From Acidimicrobiia bacterium (GTDB lineage Bacteria > Actinomycetota > Acidimicrobiia > Acidimicrobiales > Acidimicrobilacustridaceae): 60,870 nt of DNA. The translations under genes and the position numbers were made by a program. The notes beneath the pieces are model-generated. The model ran no database searches, had not been told where the DNA came from, and saw only the letters and a program-made list of their open reading frames with translations. The DNA lies in the NCBI GenBank assembly GCA_020832495.1, contig JAFIEP010000014.1, forward strand, positions 1 through 60,870. The letters are read 5' to 3'. How positions within the stretch are numbered: the first letter of the stretch is position 1; every line of letters begins with the position of its first letter. This document shows positions 8,123-16,308 of the stretch, in pieces.

Positions 8123-8780
8123 GCGAGCGTTCGAGGCCTCGCCACGTGTCGGGCCGCACACCGGCGAGGCCGGTCTCGATGAACTCGGCCAGGAAGTCGA
8201 CGAGGGCGTCTCCTTCCCAACCCGGTTCGGTGAGGCGCAGGGTGACGATCTGCTCGGTCATGGCGAACAGGAGACGGGCGACGACGTCGGCGCCCTGGTC
8301 GATCGGCTTGCCGGCGGCGCTGGACTCGCGGCGGTAGTTGGCGGCCATCACCTCGACGAGGCGATCACGTAGTTCCCGACCGACGTCGGGATCGTCGTCT
8401 GGCCACGAGTAGGGCGCTCGCACGAGGAGCCGGAAGGCATCGGGGTGACGCTCTGCGTGGTCGATGATCGCCGCCACGCGACGGCGCGTGCGCTGGGACA
8501 GGTCGAGGTCGTTCGTCTCGGCGTTCACCAGCCGGATCTTGTCCTGGAGGTCCTGCACGGCGTGCTCGACACAGACCCGGAAGAGGTCGTCCTTCGATTC
8601 GAAGAGCTCGTAGATGGCCGGCTTTCGGACACCGGACTCGGCGGCGATGTCATCGACCGACACTCCCACCCGCCCATGAGCAGCGAACTGGCGGGTGGCT
8701 ACGTCGAGCACCACGGTCCGTCGCACTCCGACGGGCAGCTTCGGCGGTCGTCCCCGAAGGCCAGTGGTGCTCAACGTCAC
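8115..8780 (-). CDS. TetR-family transcriptional regulator
   Basis: 221 residues with an N-terminal helix-turn-helix (about residues 20-70: TRQFAAHGRVGVSVDDIAAESGVRKPAIYELFESKDDLF) typical of TetR/AcrR proteins, followed by an all-helical ligand domain. The start is GTG at 8780. It is transcribed away from the amidohydrolase/COQ4/PhyH/P450 operon, and the shared intergenic region holds an inverted repeat inside a promoter, so it is the likely repressor of that operon. The ligand is unknown. Confidence 0.93.
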   Translation of the reverse strand: MTLSTTGLRGRPPKLPVGVRRTVVLDVATRQFAAHGRVGVSVDDIAAESGVRKPAIYELFESKDDLFRVCVEHAVQDLQDKIRLVNAETNDLDLSQRTRRRVAAIIDHAERHPDAFRLLVRAPYSWPDDDPDVGRELRDRLVEVMAANYRRESSAAGKPIDQGADVVARLLFAMTEQIVTLRLTEPGWEGDALVDFLAEFIETGLAGVRPDTWRGLERSHP

Positions 8781-8839
8781 GACTTTCGAACGGGTTGGTA
8801 CGCCATTCCATCACCCTACACAGTGATCTGTCGGAGCCC

Positions 8840-8868
8840 TTGCCTAGTTACGAACTAATCAGTACGTT
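8840..8868 (+). promoter_or_regulatory. promoter with embedded TetR-type operator, leaderless start
   Basis: TTGCCT (8840-8845), a 17-base spacer and TACGTT (8863-8868) form a sigma70-like promoter whose transcription start would fall at or next to the ATG at 8875, giving a leaderless mRNA. The spacer and -10 contain the inverted repeat ACGAACT-aatc-AGTACGT (6 of 7 arm positions match), a TetR-sized operator. Confidence 0.6.
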
Positions 8869-8874
8869 ATTGCC

Positions 8875-9981
8875 ATGGTCACCACTCTTCCTGCGGTCCA
8901 CGGCCGCATCAACGATCTCGACAGTCACCTCCAGGTGCCGATCTCACGCTGGGCCGAGGTCTTCGGCGAGGCAACGTCCCGCTTCGGCGAGCGCTTCGCT
9001 GGTATTCCGCTGTTCGATGCCACCGACGAGCCCGAGCTGGACACCGACTCGGTGTGGACCACCAAGGGCACGGCGGCGCCGGGTGCGTCCACCCCCGAAG
9101 GCCGCCTGGCGGCCATGGACGTGATGGGCATCGAGCGCCAGCTCATCTTCCCCCAGGTGGTGCTGGCCATGCCTGCTTGGTCGGACCATCCCCGCGCCGA
9201 GACCGTGCTGCGCGAGTACAACGACGCCGTCCTGCGCTGGACGGCTGCGGGCCAAGGCCGCCTTCGTCCGACCGCCCTGTTGAACCTCACGAGCATCGAG
9301 GGCGCCATCGTCGAAGCCGAGCGGGTGGCAGCCGGCGGGGCGCGGGCCGTGTTCATCCAGGACGGTATCGCCCCCGGCGGTCACTCCCCGGCGGCGCCCG
9401 AGGTTGATCCGCTGTGGGCGCTGCTGGCCGAAGCCGACCTGGCCGTCACGCTGCACATCGGTGGCCAGGAAGGCTTCTTCGGCTCCGACGCCTGGTCGGA
9501 TGCCGACCTGTTGCGGCCCGGCGGCTTCTCCACCGGCGAGCCGGTCGGTCCGCACATGCTCGCCACCATGCACCTGGCCGCGCAGAACTACCTGGCGTCG
9601 ATGCTCTTCGGCGGGGTGTTCGACCGCCATCCCGGGCTGCGTTTCGGGGTGATCGAGCTCGGCGCCATGTGGGTCGGCCCATTCGTCGACCTGCTCGAGG
9701 ATCGCGTCCAACTGTCGAACCGGCTGCGCGAGGGGCTGCAGCGCCGCCCATCCGAGGTCTTCGTCGACCAGGTGCGGGTGACGCCGTTCTTCTGGGAACG
9801 CACGGCCCGCCAGATCGAGCGCTACGGCATGGCAGAGGTCTACGCCTTCTCCACCGACTTCCCACACCCCGAGGGTGGCACCGACCCCATCGGGCGGATG
9901 GCCTCCGACATCGAACCCCTCGGTGACGACGCGGTCGAGGCGTTCTTCGTCCGCAATGCCGAGCTCCTGCTCCCCGAGTGA
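8875..9981 (+). CDS. amidohydrolase family 2 metal-dependent hydrolase
   Basis: 368 residues with the TIM-barrel amidohydrolase-2 layout (ACMSD / vanillate-decarboxylase-like group). DLDSHLQVP near residue 15 replaces the usual DxHxH strand-1 motif. TLHIGG (about 195) gives a barrel histidine and FSTDFPHPEGG (about 324) the strand-8 aspartate. Family members hydrolyse or decarboxylate cyclic and aromatic acids. It is the first gene of the TetR-controlled operon, followed after 30 bases by the COQ4-like gene. No Shine-Dalgarno is visible, which fits leaderless translation. The substrate cannot be read from sequence. Confidence 0.88.
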   Translation: MVTTLPAVHGRINDLDSHLQVPISRWAEVFGEATSRFGERFAGIPLFDATDEPELDTDSVWTTKGTAAPGASTPEGRLAAMDVMGIERQLIFPQVVLAMPAWSDHPRAETVLREYNDAVLRWTAAGQGRLRPTALLNLTSIEGAIVEAERVAAGGARAVFIQDGIAPGGHSPAAPEVDPLWALLAEADLAVTLHIGGQEGFFGSDAWSDADLLRPGGFSTGEPVGPHMLATMHLAAQNYLASMLFGGVFDRHPGLRFGVIELGAMWVGPFVDLLEDRVQLSNRLREGLQRRPSEVFVDQVRVTPFFWERTARQIERYGMAEVYAFSTDFPHPEGGTDPIGRMASDIEPLGDDAVEAFFVRNAELLLPE

Positions 9982-10011
9982 CGCACCGCCCACTGCACGG
10001 AGGGAATCCCC

Positions 10012-10695
10012 ATGTCCACCGCTCGTCCCGACTCCCCCGAACTCGCGCCGCCGCTGCGCGACGAGCTGTTCTTGTCGCTCCGACGCTGGACCGTCGACGG
10101 ATCCGTGGCGTTGACCCACGAGTTCCTTCGCACCGGTGATCCGCACGCCCGGGCCTCGTACATCGAGATCCAAGAGCGCGAACCGGTCGCCCAGCGCCTG
10201 CTCGACGAGCGCTACCTGGCGCCGATACCCGACATGGACACCCTTCGCTCGCTGGAGGAGGGAACCCTCGGGCGGGCCTTCGCCACCCACATCGACGACA
10301 ACGGACTCGACGTGGCCAAGCTGCGCGAGTCCGCTTTCATCGAGGCGCACGCACGCGACGGTGAGGCCCAGGGGTACCTCGCCGAGCGCGGCTTCCAACT
10401 CCACGACCTGTTCCACGTTCTCACCGGCTACGACACCGGCCCCCTCGGCGAGGTCGGCGTCGTGAGCTTCACCGCGGCGCAGACCATGTCGCCGTACCCC
10501 ACGTTCATCATGACGACCCGCCCGCTGCAGATGGCGCTCTACGAGCCCGAGCTGCTCCCGTTCGTCATGGATACGGTGGTCGAGGGGTGGACTCGCGGGC
10601 GCCTGGCCGACAAGCTCGTCGGGGTCCGTTGGGAGGACCACTGGGACGAATCCCTCAGCGAGTTGCGCGCCCGCCACAAGATCACTGTCTCGTGA
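10012..10695 (+). CDS. COQ4-like protein
   Basis: 227 residues carrying the COQ4 hallmark metal motif HDxxH-x11-E: H131-D132-L133-F134-H135 and E147 (HDLFHVLTGYDTGPLGE). COQ4 acts on the benzenoid ring in ubiquinone biosynthesis; recent work describes it as catalysing oxidative C1 decarboxylation. Actinobacteria use menaquinone, and this gene sits in a catabolic-looking operon with an amidohydrolase, a PhyH dioxygenase and a P450, so ubiquinone synthesis is unlikely. I infer a related ring or carboxylate reaction on another substrate. AGGGA precedes the ATG. Confidence 0.85.
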   Translation: MSTARPDSPELAPPLRDELFLSLRRWTVDGSVALTHEFLRTGDPHARASYIEIQEREPVAQRLLDERYLAPIPDMDTLRSLEEGTLGRAFATHIDDNGLDVAKLRESAFIEAHARDGEAQGYLAERGFQLHDLFHVLTGYDTGPLGEVGVVSFTAAQTMSPYPTFIMTTRPLQMALYEPELLPFVMDTVVEGWTRGRLADKLVGVRWEDHWDESLSELRARHKITVS

Positions 10696-10720
10696 CGACC
10701 CATCCAGCACCGGAGGTGTC

Positions 10721-11572
10721 ATGACCACCCAGACCGCCGCAGCGCTCGAGCACTTCGAGCCGAATGCCGACTCCGACGCCATGCTTGAGGCGCTACGGCG
10801 GGACGCGGCCATCGTCATCGAGCGACTCGTCCCGCCAGGGGAGCTCGACGCGCTGCGCGCCGAACTCGACCCGCACCTCGACGCCACCCCCTACGGCGAG
10901 ATCGACTTCCACGGCAACCACACCCGCCGGGTCGGCGCCCTGATCGCCCGCTCGCCGGAGTGTGGGCGCCTCGCCGCCCACCCGCTGCTGGTCGGGCTGG
11001 CGGAGGGTTTCCTCGGCCCCTTCTGCGACGAGATCCAACTGCACTTCACCCAGGCGGTGCGCATCGACCCCGGCGAGTCCGCCCAGATGCTGCACCGCGA
11101 CCGGGGTGTGTGGGGCGGCTACCTCACCCGCAAGATCGAAACGCAACTGAGCACCATCTGGGCCCTCGACGACTTCACCGCGGCCAACGGTGCGACTCGC
11201 GTCGTGCCCGGCTCCCATACCTGGCACCGTGACCGCACCCCCGAGCCCCACGAGATCGTCCCCGCCGAGATGCCCGCCGGGTCGGTGCTGGTGTACTCCG
11301 GCTCGGTCCTCCACGGCGGCGGCGCCAACACCGCAGACCACAACCGGCGAGCCGTGCTGTTGCACTACACCCTCGGTTGGCTCCGCCAGGAGGAGAATCA
11401 GTACCTCTCCTGTCCTCCCGAGGTGGCTCGTTCACTCGACCCCGAGCTCCGACGGCTCATCGGCTACCAGCGGGGCGGCATCCTCCTCGGCTTCTACTCG
11501 CCACCGACAGCCCCCGGCGAAGGACCCGAACTCGTCGACCCCGGCGTGCTCTTCGACGACACCACTTCCTGA
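10721..11572 (+). CDS. phytanoyl-CoA dioxygenase (PhyH) family protein
   Basis: 283 residues of the Fe(II)/2-oxoglutarate-dependent PhyH superfamily. The iron ligands are visible as H125-x-D127 (LHRDRG) and H198 (VLHGGGAN). The downstream NRRAVLLHY (about 209-217) supplies the arginine expected to bind 2-oxoglutarate. SD AGGTGTC precedes the ATG, 25 bases after the COQ4-like gene. It probably hydroxylates an intermediate of the operon's pathway; the substrate is unknown. Confidence 0.92.
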   Translation: MTTQTAAALEHFEPNADSDAMLEALRRDAAIVIERLVPPGELDALRAELDPHLDATPYGEIDFHGNHTRRVGALIARSPECGRLAAHPLLVGLAEGFLGPFCDEIQLHFTQAVRIDPGESAQMLHRDRGVWGGYLTRKIETQLSTIWALDDFTAANGATRVVPGSHTWHRDRTPEPHEIVPAEMPAGSVLVYSGSVLHGGGANTADHNRRAVLLHYTLGWLRQEENQYLSCPPEVARSLDPELRRLIGYQRGGILLGFYSPPTAPGEGPELVDPGVLFDDTTS

Positions 11573-11709
11573 GCTGCGCGCCACGCTCACCGAGTTGCGT
11601 TGCGATTTCGTGCACCGGGTGCTCGGTTCGTTGCGCACCTGAGCAGCTCCTACGATCACCACCGACGGCTCCCGCCGATCACCCGACGCTGCTCCCCAGG
11701 AGGGACACG

Positions 11710-13029
11710 ATGACCGATGCCGACGACGGGTTGGCAACGCTGCTCGACGCCGCCAACGCCGGACCCGACCTCGAGCTGGCTCAGCTGGGCAAGGGCGTCG
11801 GGGATGCCGCTGATCTCGCGCTGGAGGACATCAACCCGGTGAACCCCTACCTGTTCAGCGAGAACCGCTGGCAGGATCACTTCGCCCGGCTGCGCGCCGA
11901 AGACCCGGTCCACCTGAACGAGATCGAGACTGCTGGCCGCTACTGGTCGATCACCAAGTACGACGACGTCCGGGCGATCGACGGGAACTGGGAGGACTTC
12001 TCCTCAGCGCGCGGTATCTCGCTGGGTGCCAAGCCGGGCGCCGGAACGGAGACCCTGCAGGACCTGGTGCGGACCTTCATCGCCATGGACCCACCCGAGC
12101 ACACCCAGCACCGCAAGACCGTGCGGTCGGTGTCGGCGCCGAGCCACCTGCGCAACCTCGAGCCGCTCATCCGTGAGCGCACCGTCGCCGTGCTCGACGC
12201 CCTGCCCGAGGGAGAGATCTTCGACTGGGTCGACATCGTGTCGATCGAGCTCACCACCTTGATGCTGGCCACCCTGTTCGACTTCCCGTTCGAGGACCGC
12301 CGCAAGCTCACCCGGTGGTCCGACGTCGTGTTCGCCATCCCTGAGCCCGGCGGTGTCATCGAGTCCAACGAGCAGAAGATCGAAGAGCTGGTCGAGATGG
12401 CCGGTTACTTCGGCGAGCTGTGGGAACAACGCATCGGCGGTGACGGGTTCGACCTCGTCACCCTGATGGCCAACGGCGAGACGACCAAGGACATGGACCC
12501 TCTCGTCGCCGTCGGCAATCTGATCCTGCTCATCGTCGGTGGCAACGACACCACTCGCAACACCATGACCGGCAGCGTCTACGGGCTCAACAAGTTCCCC
12601 GACCAGTACGACAAGCTCAACGCCGACCCCACGCTGATCAGCGGGCTCGTCCCCGAGATCATCCGCTGGCAGACCCCGTTGCCCTACATGCGGCGCACCG
12701 CCAACCACGACTGCGAGATCCGCGGCCGGCAGATCCGCAAGGACGACCAGATACTCATGTGGTATCTGTCCGCCAACCGTGACGAGGACGTCTTCGACGA
12801 CGCCGAGCGCATCGATCTCGAACGCCCCAACGCCGACCAGCACCTGTCGTTCGGCTACGGCATCCACTTCTGCATGGGCAGCCGACTCGCCGAACTCCAG
12901 CTGCGCGTCCTGTGGGAGGAGATCCTCGCCCGCTTCGAGCGCATCGAGATCCACGACGAGCCCGAGCGGGTCTTCTCGACCTTCGTCAAGGGCTACGCCA
13001 ACCTCCCCGTCACCGTGACCCGACGCTGA
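11710..13029 (+). CDS. cytochrome P450
   Basis: 439 residues. I chose ATG 11710 (preceded by AGGAGGGACACG) over in-frame codons further upstream, which only read through the end of the PhyH gene. Landmarks: I-helix GGNDTTR (about 277-283), E316-IIR319 (ExxR), heme loop FGYGIHFCMG with the thiolate cysteine at C388. The sequence (NPVNPYLFSENRW near the N terminus, FIAMDPPEHTQHRK) resembles bacterial class I terpene- or steroid-hydroxylating P450s. It needs a ferredoxin and reductase, neither of which is in this operon. It is the last gene of the TetR-linked cluster. Confidence 0.95.
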   Translation: MTDADDGLATLLDAANAGPDLELAQLGKGVGDAADLALEDINPVNPYLFSENRWQDHFARLRAEDPVHLNEIETAGRYWSITKYDDVRAIDGNWEDFSSARGISLGAKPGAGTETLQDLVRTFIAMDPPEHTQHRKTVRSVSAPSHLRNLEPLIRERTVAVLDALPEGEIFDWVDIVSIELTTLMLATLFDFPFEDRRKLTRWSDVVFAIPEPGGVIESNEQKIEELVEMAGYFGELWEQRIGGDGFDLVTLMANGETTKDMDPLVAVGNLILLIVGGNDTTRNTMTGSVYGLNKFPDQYDKLNADPTLISGLVPEIIRWQTPLPYMRRTANHDCEIRGRQIRKDDQILMWYLSANRDEDVFDDAERIDLERPNADQHLSFGYGIHFCMGSRLAELQLRVLWEEILARFERIEIHDEPERVFSTFVKGYANLPVTVTRR

Positions 13030-13042
13030 CCGGCGACGGCGA

Positions 13043-13182
13043 GCGACGGCCGTCGAAGCCGGCGGCGACGTGGTCCTGACCGACGACGTGGACACCCGCT
13101 GACCTTCGGCTCGTGGGCAGCGCGGCATCTCGGCCAAGCCGGACGCGCACCGAACGACATCGACGTGCCCGTGACCGGCTGA
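13043..13182 (+). pseudogene. fossil fragments of a VapC tail and a nucleotidyltransferase
   Basis: Two consecutive frames in this short gap read like domain ends. Positions 13043-13102 translate to ATAVEAGGDVVLTDDVDTR-stop, closely resembling the C-terminal part of the intact VapC at 16305 (AAAVEAGGGVVLTGDEDDL). Positions 13102-13182 translate to FGSWAARHLGQAGRAPNDID then VPVTG-stop, like a GSWAAR...NDIDVLV nucleotidyltransferase active-site strip. Neither has a start or a full domain, so both are decayed remnants. Confidence 0.55.
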
Positions 13183-13189
13183 CCACTGA

Positions 13190-13645
13190 TCAAATGGCCC
13201 CGGGTCGTGCCAGCGGCGTGTGCCGCTTCGGTGCCCGAGTCAACAAGGTGGCCAGCGGTGCCAGTTCATGAACGCCGTCGGGATCAACGGCGACGACGAG
13301 CAGATCGGCCCCAGCGACCTCGAGGCCGACCTGCAGGCACGCCCCGCAGGGAAAGGTGAGTCCGCCTGCCGTTCTCGGGGCGCACACCGCGAGCATGGCG
13401 GGTGCGACTCCCTCGGTGACCGCAGTGAACAGGGCGACCCGCTCGGCACACATGGACAGGCCGAGCGACACGTTCTCCACCAGCACACCGCGGGTTGTCC
13501 GCCCGTCGGAGCCGACCACGGCGGCGCCCATAGCGAACCGGGAGTACCGAGCGTACGCGCTCGCCCTGGCGTCAATGGCAAGGTCGATCGCTGTGTGCAA
13601 CCGCTCCTGTTCGTCGTCGGGCCTCGCCTCGGGCTCTGGTGACAT
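13190..13645 (-). CDS. cdd: cytidine deaminase
   Basis: 151 residues, close to the usual 130-150 of homotetrameric cytidine deaminases. Zinc motif residues are CAERVAL (about residues 66-72, Cys and catalytic Glu) and PCGACLQ (about 99-105). The ENVSLGLSMCAER stretch matches the conserved ENASYGLT-x-CAER segment. SD AGGGAGGTTCAGGCC precedes the ATG. It salvages pyrimidines by deaminating (deoxy)cytidine. No operon partner is adjacent. Confidence 0.9.
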   Translation of the reverse strand: MSPEPEARPDDEQERLHTAIDLAIDARASAYARYSRFAMGAAVVGSDGRTTRGVLVENVSLGLSMCAERVALFTAVTEGVAPAMLAVCAPRTAGGLTFPCGACLQVGLEVAGADLLVVAVDPDGVHELAPLATLLTRAPKRHTPLARPGAI

Positions 13646-13680
13646 GGCCTGAACCTCCCTGCGGTGTCGGCAGATTACTC

Positions 13681-13711
13681 AGCGCCACAGCGCCACAGCG
13701 CCACAGCGGCG
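13681..13711. repeat. short tandem repeat, 9-bp unit
   Basis: Three direct copies of AGCGCCACA followed by a partial AGCG, upstream of the cytidine deaminase start. It is a potential slippage site; no function is evident. Confidence 0.8.
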
Positions 13712-13851
13712 AGCGGCGAGTGCGGGCCACGCATCGAGCACCGATGTCGCACTCCACGTGTGTGGGAGGTGCCCCGAGGGTGAAGCACCCGGCGAAGGGG
13801 CAGCGGACTCGCTCGAATCAAGCAGTCGGCTCGGCCCGAGCGCTTTCTGGA

Positions 13852-13875
13852 AGCTTCGACGGTACCGTCGAAGCT
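13852..13875. repeat. 24-bp perfect palindrome
   Basis: The half-site AGCTTCGACGGT is followed immediately by its exact reverse complement, giving a perfect 12+12 palindrome with no spacer. It sits 85 bases upstream of the flavoprotein gene at 13961 and on the far side of the cytidine deaminase start. It may be an operator for an unlinked regulator or a cruciform element. The rest of 13646-13960 holds no gene I can support. Confidence 0.75.
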
Positions 13876-13960
13876 GTCACACCCGACGTCGGGCGCATGG
13901 TGTGTCGAGCACACAGCGCACGCCCGACCAGTCCGCCAGGTCACGAAGGGGCACCTCGAT

Positions 13961-15139
13961 GTGACGAAACCGACCAGAGTAGAAGGTGTGTTGGTCGTCG
14001 GCGGTGGGTACGCGGGTCTTCACGCCGCCTGCGCCGTTCGTCGGTGTGGTGTTCCCGTCACGGTCGTGGATCGCACCGGTCAGCACGATTTCGTGACCCG
14101 ACTCGCCGCTGTCGCCGGGGGGACTGCTCCGGTCGAGGACGCCTCCGGACCCCTCGGGTCCTTCGTGGACCCGGTGGTGGTGGGCACCGTCGTCGCGATC
14201 GCCGACGGTTCGGTGACCATGTCGAGCGGGCGGACCATCACCGCCGACGCTGTTGTCGTCACCGCAGGTTCCGCGCCGTCACGGCCGCCTGTCGATGGCA
14301 TCGAACTCGCGCACGTCCTGCGGTCCGCCGAAGATGCTGCAGCACTGCGTGGACCCATCGCCAGCGCGTCGTCGATGGTGGTCATCGGTGGTGGGGCCAC
14401 GGGGATCCAACTGGCCGGCGCAGCCGCAGTTGCGCATCCATCGCTGACTATCCACCTGGTCGAGGCAGCACCACGACTCCTCGCAGGCATGCCAGGAGCA
14501 TTCAGTTCTGGCGCGACCCGGATTCTCGAAAGCCGCAACGTCCGGATCCACATGAGTTCCAGTGTCGAACGCATCACCGAGCGAGGGGCTCTCGTCGACA
14601 GCAGTCTGCTCGAGGGTCTCGTGGTCTGGGCGGGTGGCTTCTCGGCACTCGCCCAGCGATACGGCGTGCCGACCGCTGAGGACGGGCGCATCCTCGTCGA
14701 CGAGGCTCTGCGCGTGCAGGGCAGTCAGCGTACGTTTGCCGCGGGCGACATTGCCGCGCATCGCGATCGCAACGATCACCCGTTGCCCATGTCCGCCCAG
14801 ATCGCTGTTCGGGCGGGCTCCGCCGCCGGCCGCAACGCTGCCTGTGCAGCGCTGGGCGAACCGACCGAAGTAGTCGACCTCCGCCAGATCGGGTGGGTAC
14901 TCGACCTCGGTGGACGTCGCGGCCTCGCCCAGGTCGGTCCGATCAATCTGACTGCACCGGGTGCCGACCTGATCCCCCCGATCCTCCACGACGCCATCGA
15001 CCTCAAGGACCTCCTCGACGTCGGCGGGGTGCACGCCTTGAGGTACGCCTCCTCATCGGTGCGTTCACTGTTGACGTGGCCCTTCGCCGTTTGGCCACGA
15101 CCCAGCGCCCCACCCGCCATGATCGACCATGGCTCGTAG
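13961..15139 (+). CDS. FAD-dependent oxidoreductase, NDH-2-like
   Basis: 392 residues of the pyridine nucleotide-disulfide oxidoreductase fold. VLVVGGGYAGLHAA (about 10-23) is the FAD Rossmann GxGxxG variant. VVIGGGATGIQLAGAAA (about 143-159) is the NAD(P)H-binding loop. TFAAGDIAAH (about 257-266) is the second FAD contact. The arrangement is that of type II NADH dehydrogenases and related quinone or ferredoxin reductases. The C-terminal stretch after about 300 is short and I see no strong transmembrane helix. The GTG start was chosen because the FAD motif begins ten residues in. Electron acceptor unknown. Confidence 0.88.
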   Translation: MTKPTRVEGVLVVGGGYAGLHAACAVRRCGVPVTVVDRTGQHDFVTRLAAVAGGTAPVEDASGPLGSFVDPVVVGTVVAIADGSVTMSSGRTITADAVVVTAGSAPSRPPVDGIELAHVLRSAEDAAALRGPIASASSMVVIGGGATGIQLAGAAAVAHPSLTIHLVEAAPRLLAGMPGAFSSGATRILESRNVRIHMSSSVERITERGALVDSSLLEGLVVWAGGFSALAQRYGVPTAEDGRILVDEALRVQGSQRTFAAGDIAAHRDRNDHPLPMSAQIAVRAGSAAGRNAACAALGEPTEVVDLRQIGWVLDLGGRRGLAQVGPINLTAPGADLIPPILHDAIDLKDLLDVGGVHALRYASSSVRSLLTWPFAVWPRPSAPPAMIDHGS

Positions 15140-15185
15140 GCGGCCCCTACCATCGGAGGGTGAACCCTCTGGAAGGAACCGGCCC

Positions 15186-15602
15186 ATGAACATCATCGGC
15201 AAGATCGCCCAGACCGCCGCTGCGCTCTGGATTCTGGACGTCTGGTTCCTACGGTTCAGCAAGGACACGGGCTACCGGGGCGGCGATGCCACGAACATGA
15301 AGGAGGAGTTCGCCGTGTACGGACTCTCCGAGACACAGATGTACGCAGTCGGCGCAACCAAGGTCGGTCTTGCGACCGCGATGCTGGTCGGGCACGCAGT
15401 GCCAAAAGTTACCCGACCTGCCTCGATAGGCCTCGCCACGCTCATGGTCGGCGCGATCGGAATGCACATCAAGGCCGGAGACCCCGTGAAGCAGTACCTC
15501 CCTGCGCTGTCGGTCTTCTCGTTGGCCACCGCCTCGGCCGTCCTCAACGGCAAAACGGACAGCTCGCCGACCGAGGTCTCGGTCGCGCCGTCATTCGAGT
15601 GA
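15186..15602 (+). CDS. DoxX-like small membrane protein
   Basis: 138 residues with four hydrophobic helices (about 5-25, 50-75, 80-98, 105-125) and the general look of the DoxX-like family (METKVGLA-type helix: YAVGATKVGLATAMLVGHAVPKV). SD GGAAGG lies nine bases upstream of the ATG. It starts 46 bases after the flavoprotein gene and may be co-transcribed; in other bacteria DoxX-like proteins go with thiol or quinone redox. The role here is unproven. Confidence 0.7.
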   Translation: MNIIGKIAQTAAALWILDVWFLRFSKDTGYRGGDATNMKEEFAVYGLSETQMYAVGATKVGLATAMLVGHAVPKVTRPASIGLATLMVGAIGMHIKAGDPVKQYLPALSVFSLATASAVLNGKTDSSPTEVSVAPSFE

Positions 15603-16057
15603 GCGACACGTGACCCGAGGCCAATGTCGTGCTGGTCGTCACATGATGCGGGTCCTGTCGGCAGGCGAATAGGGGGAGGCTCCGGACGAGCGAGGGTCGT
15701 TGAGATCGCGCCGCTGCACCTGCTGGCGGACCTGTTGATGCTCACCGGCTACCAGACGATCGAGCCGGCATACCCTGGCTCGGTGTGGAGGACCGGGTCA
15801 CTGCGGGAGATCGTGCTCGGGGCGGCGCTCCTGCTGACCATGCGTAGGCGTCGCCGGAGATCGCGGTCGGCTCGCCCCGCTGGCTGTGCGGCCTCTCCCT
15901 CCCGACGCTGCCAGCACAGCGCTGACGACTCGGTCGGCGACGATGCCGCGGGAGGTCCGCTCGGCTTGTCGGTCAACAGTGTCCCGGATCGGCCGTGATG
16001 CCACGCTCCCCGCTGGCGGTCCGTAGCCGTTCTGGGGTACCGCCTCCGCTGCCTTCT
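15603..16057 (+). other. intergenic stretch with a possible decayed membrane-protein fragment
   Basis: No gene can be firmly supported. One plus-strand frame between about 15700 and 15880 reads APLHLLADLLMLTG then YQTIEP, a charged loop, and LREIVLGAALLLT followed by an arginine cluster. That looks like two membrane helices of a real protein, but it has no convincing start, and the downstream frame to 15998 is low-complexity. Treat it as a possible gene remnant. Confidence 0.3.
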
Positions 16058-16073
16058 GCCTACTTCGGTAGGC
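16058..16073 (+). promoter_or_regulatory. operator/hairpin before vapBC
   Basis: GCCTAC-TTCG-GTAGGC is a perfect 6-bp inverted repeat with a UUCG tetraloop, ending seven bases before the vapB ATG and covering the place where a ribosome-binding site should be. As DNA it could be the operator for VapB autoregulation; as RNA it could restrict translation. Confidence 0.5.
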
Positions 16074-16080
16074 GTTGAGT

Positions 16081-16308
16081 ATGACTACGACCAAGCGGAA
16101 GGTGTCGGTCTCGCTTGACGAAGACCTGGTTGCCGAGCTGGAGGCTGGCGACGAGGCGCTGTCGGCACAAGTCAACGACGCAGTTCGATCCGAGCTCGAG
16201 CGCCGGCGACACCACCGGCTTCTGACTGAGCTACTCGACGAGCTCGACGCCATCCAGGGACCGCCCGACGAGAGGCTCGTCCGCAAGTACACCGACCTCC
16301 TGGGATGA
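16081..16308 (+). CDS. vapB: VapB-type antitoxin
   Basis: 75 residues. The N terminus KRKVSVSLDEDLVAELEAG is a ribbon-helix-helix DNA-binding strand and helix. The acidic/leucine C terminus (LLDELDAIQGPPDERL) is the usual toxin-binding tail. A TTG two codons upstream is also in frame, but ATG is preferred. It overlaps the PIN toxin by four bases (ATGA), the usual antitoxin-first order. It should neutralise the toxin and repress its own operon. Confidence 0.88.
   Translation: MTTTKRKVSVSLDEDLVAELEAGDEALSAQVNDAVRSELERRRHHRLLTELLDELDAIQGPPDERLVRKYTDLLG

Noticed and set aside
13681-13711. Possible CRISPR-like repeats
   Set aside because: Units are 9 bases and contiguous with no spacers; no array is seen anywhere in the window.
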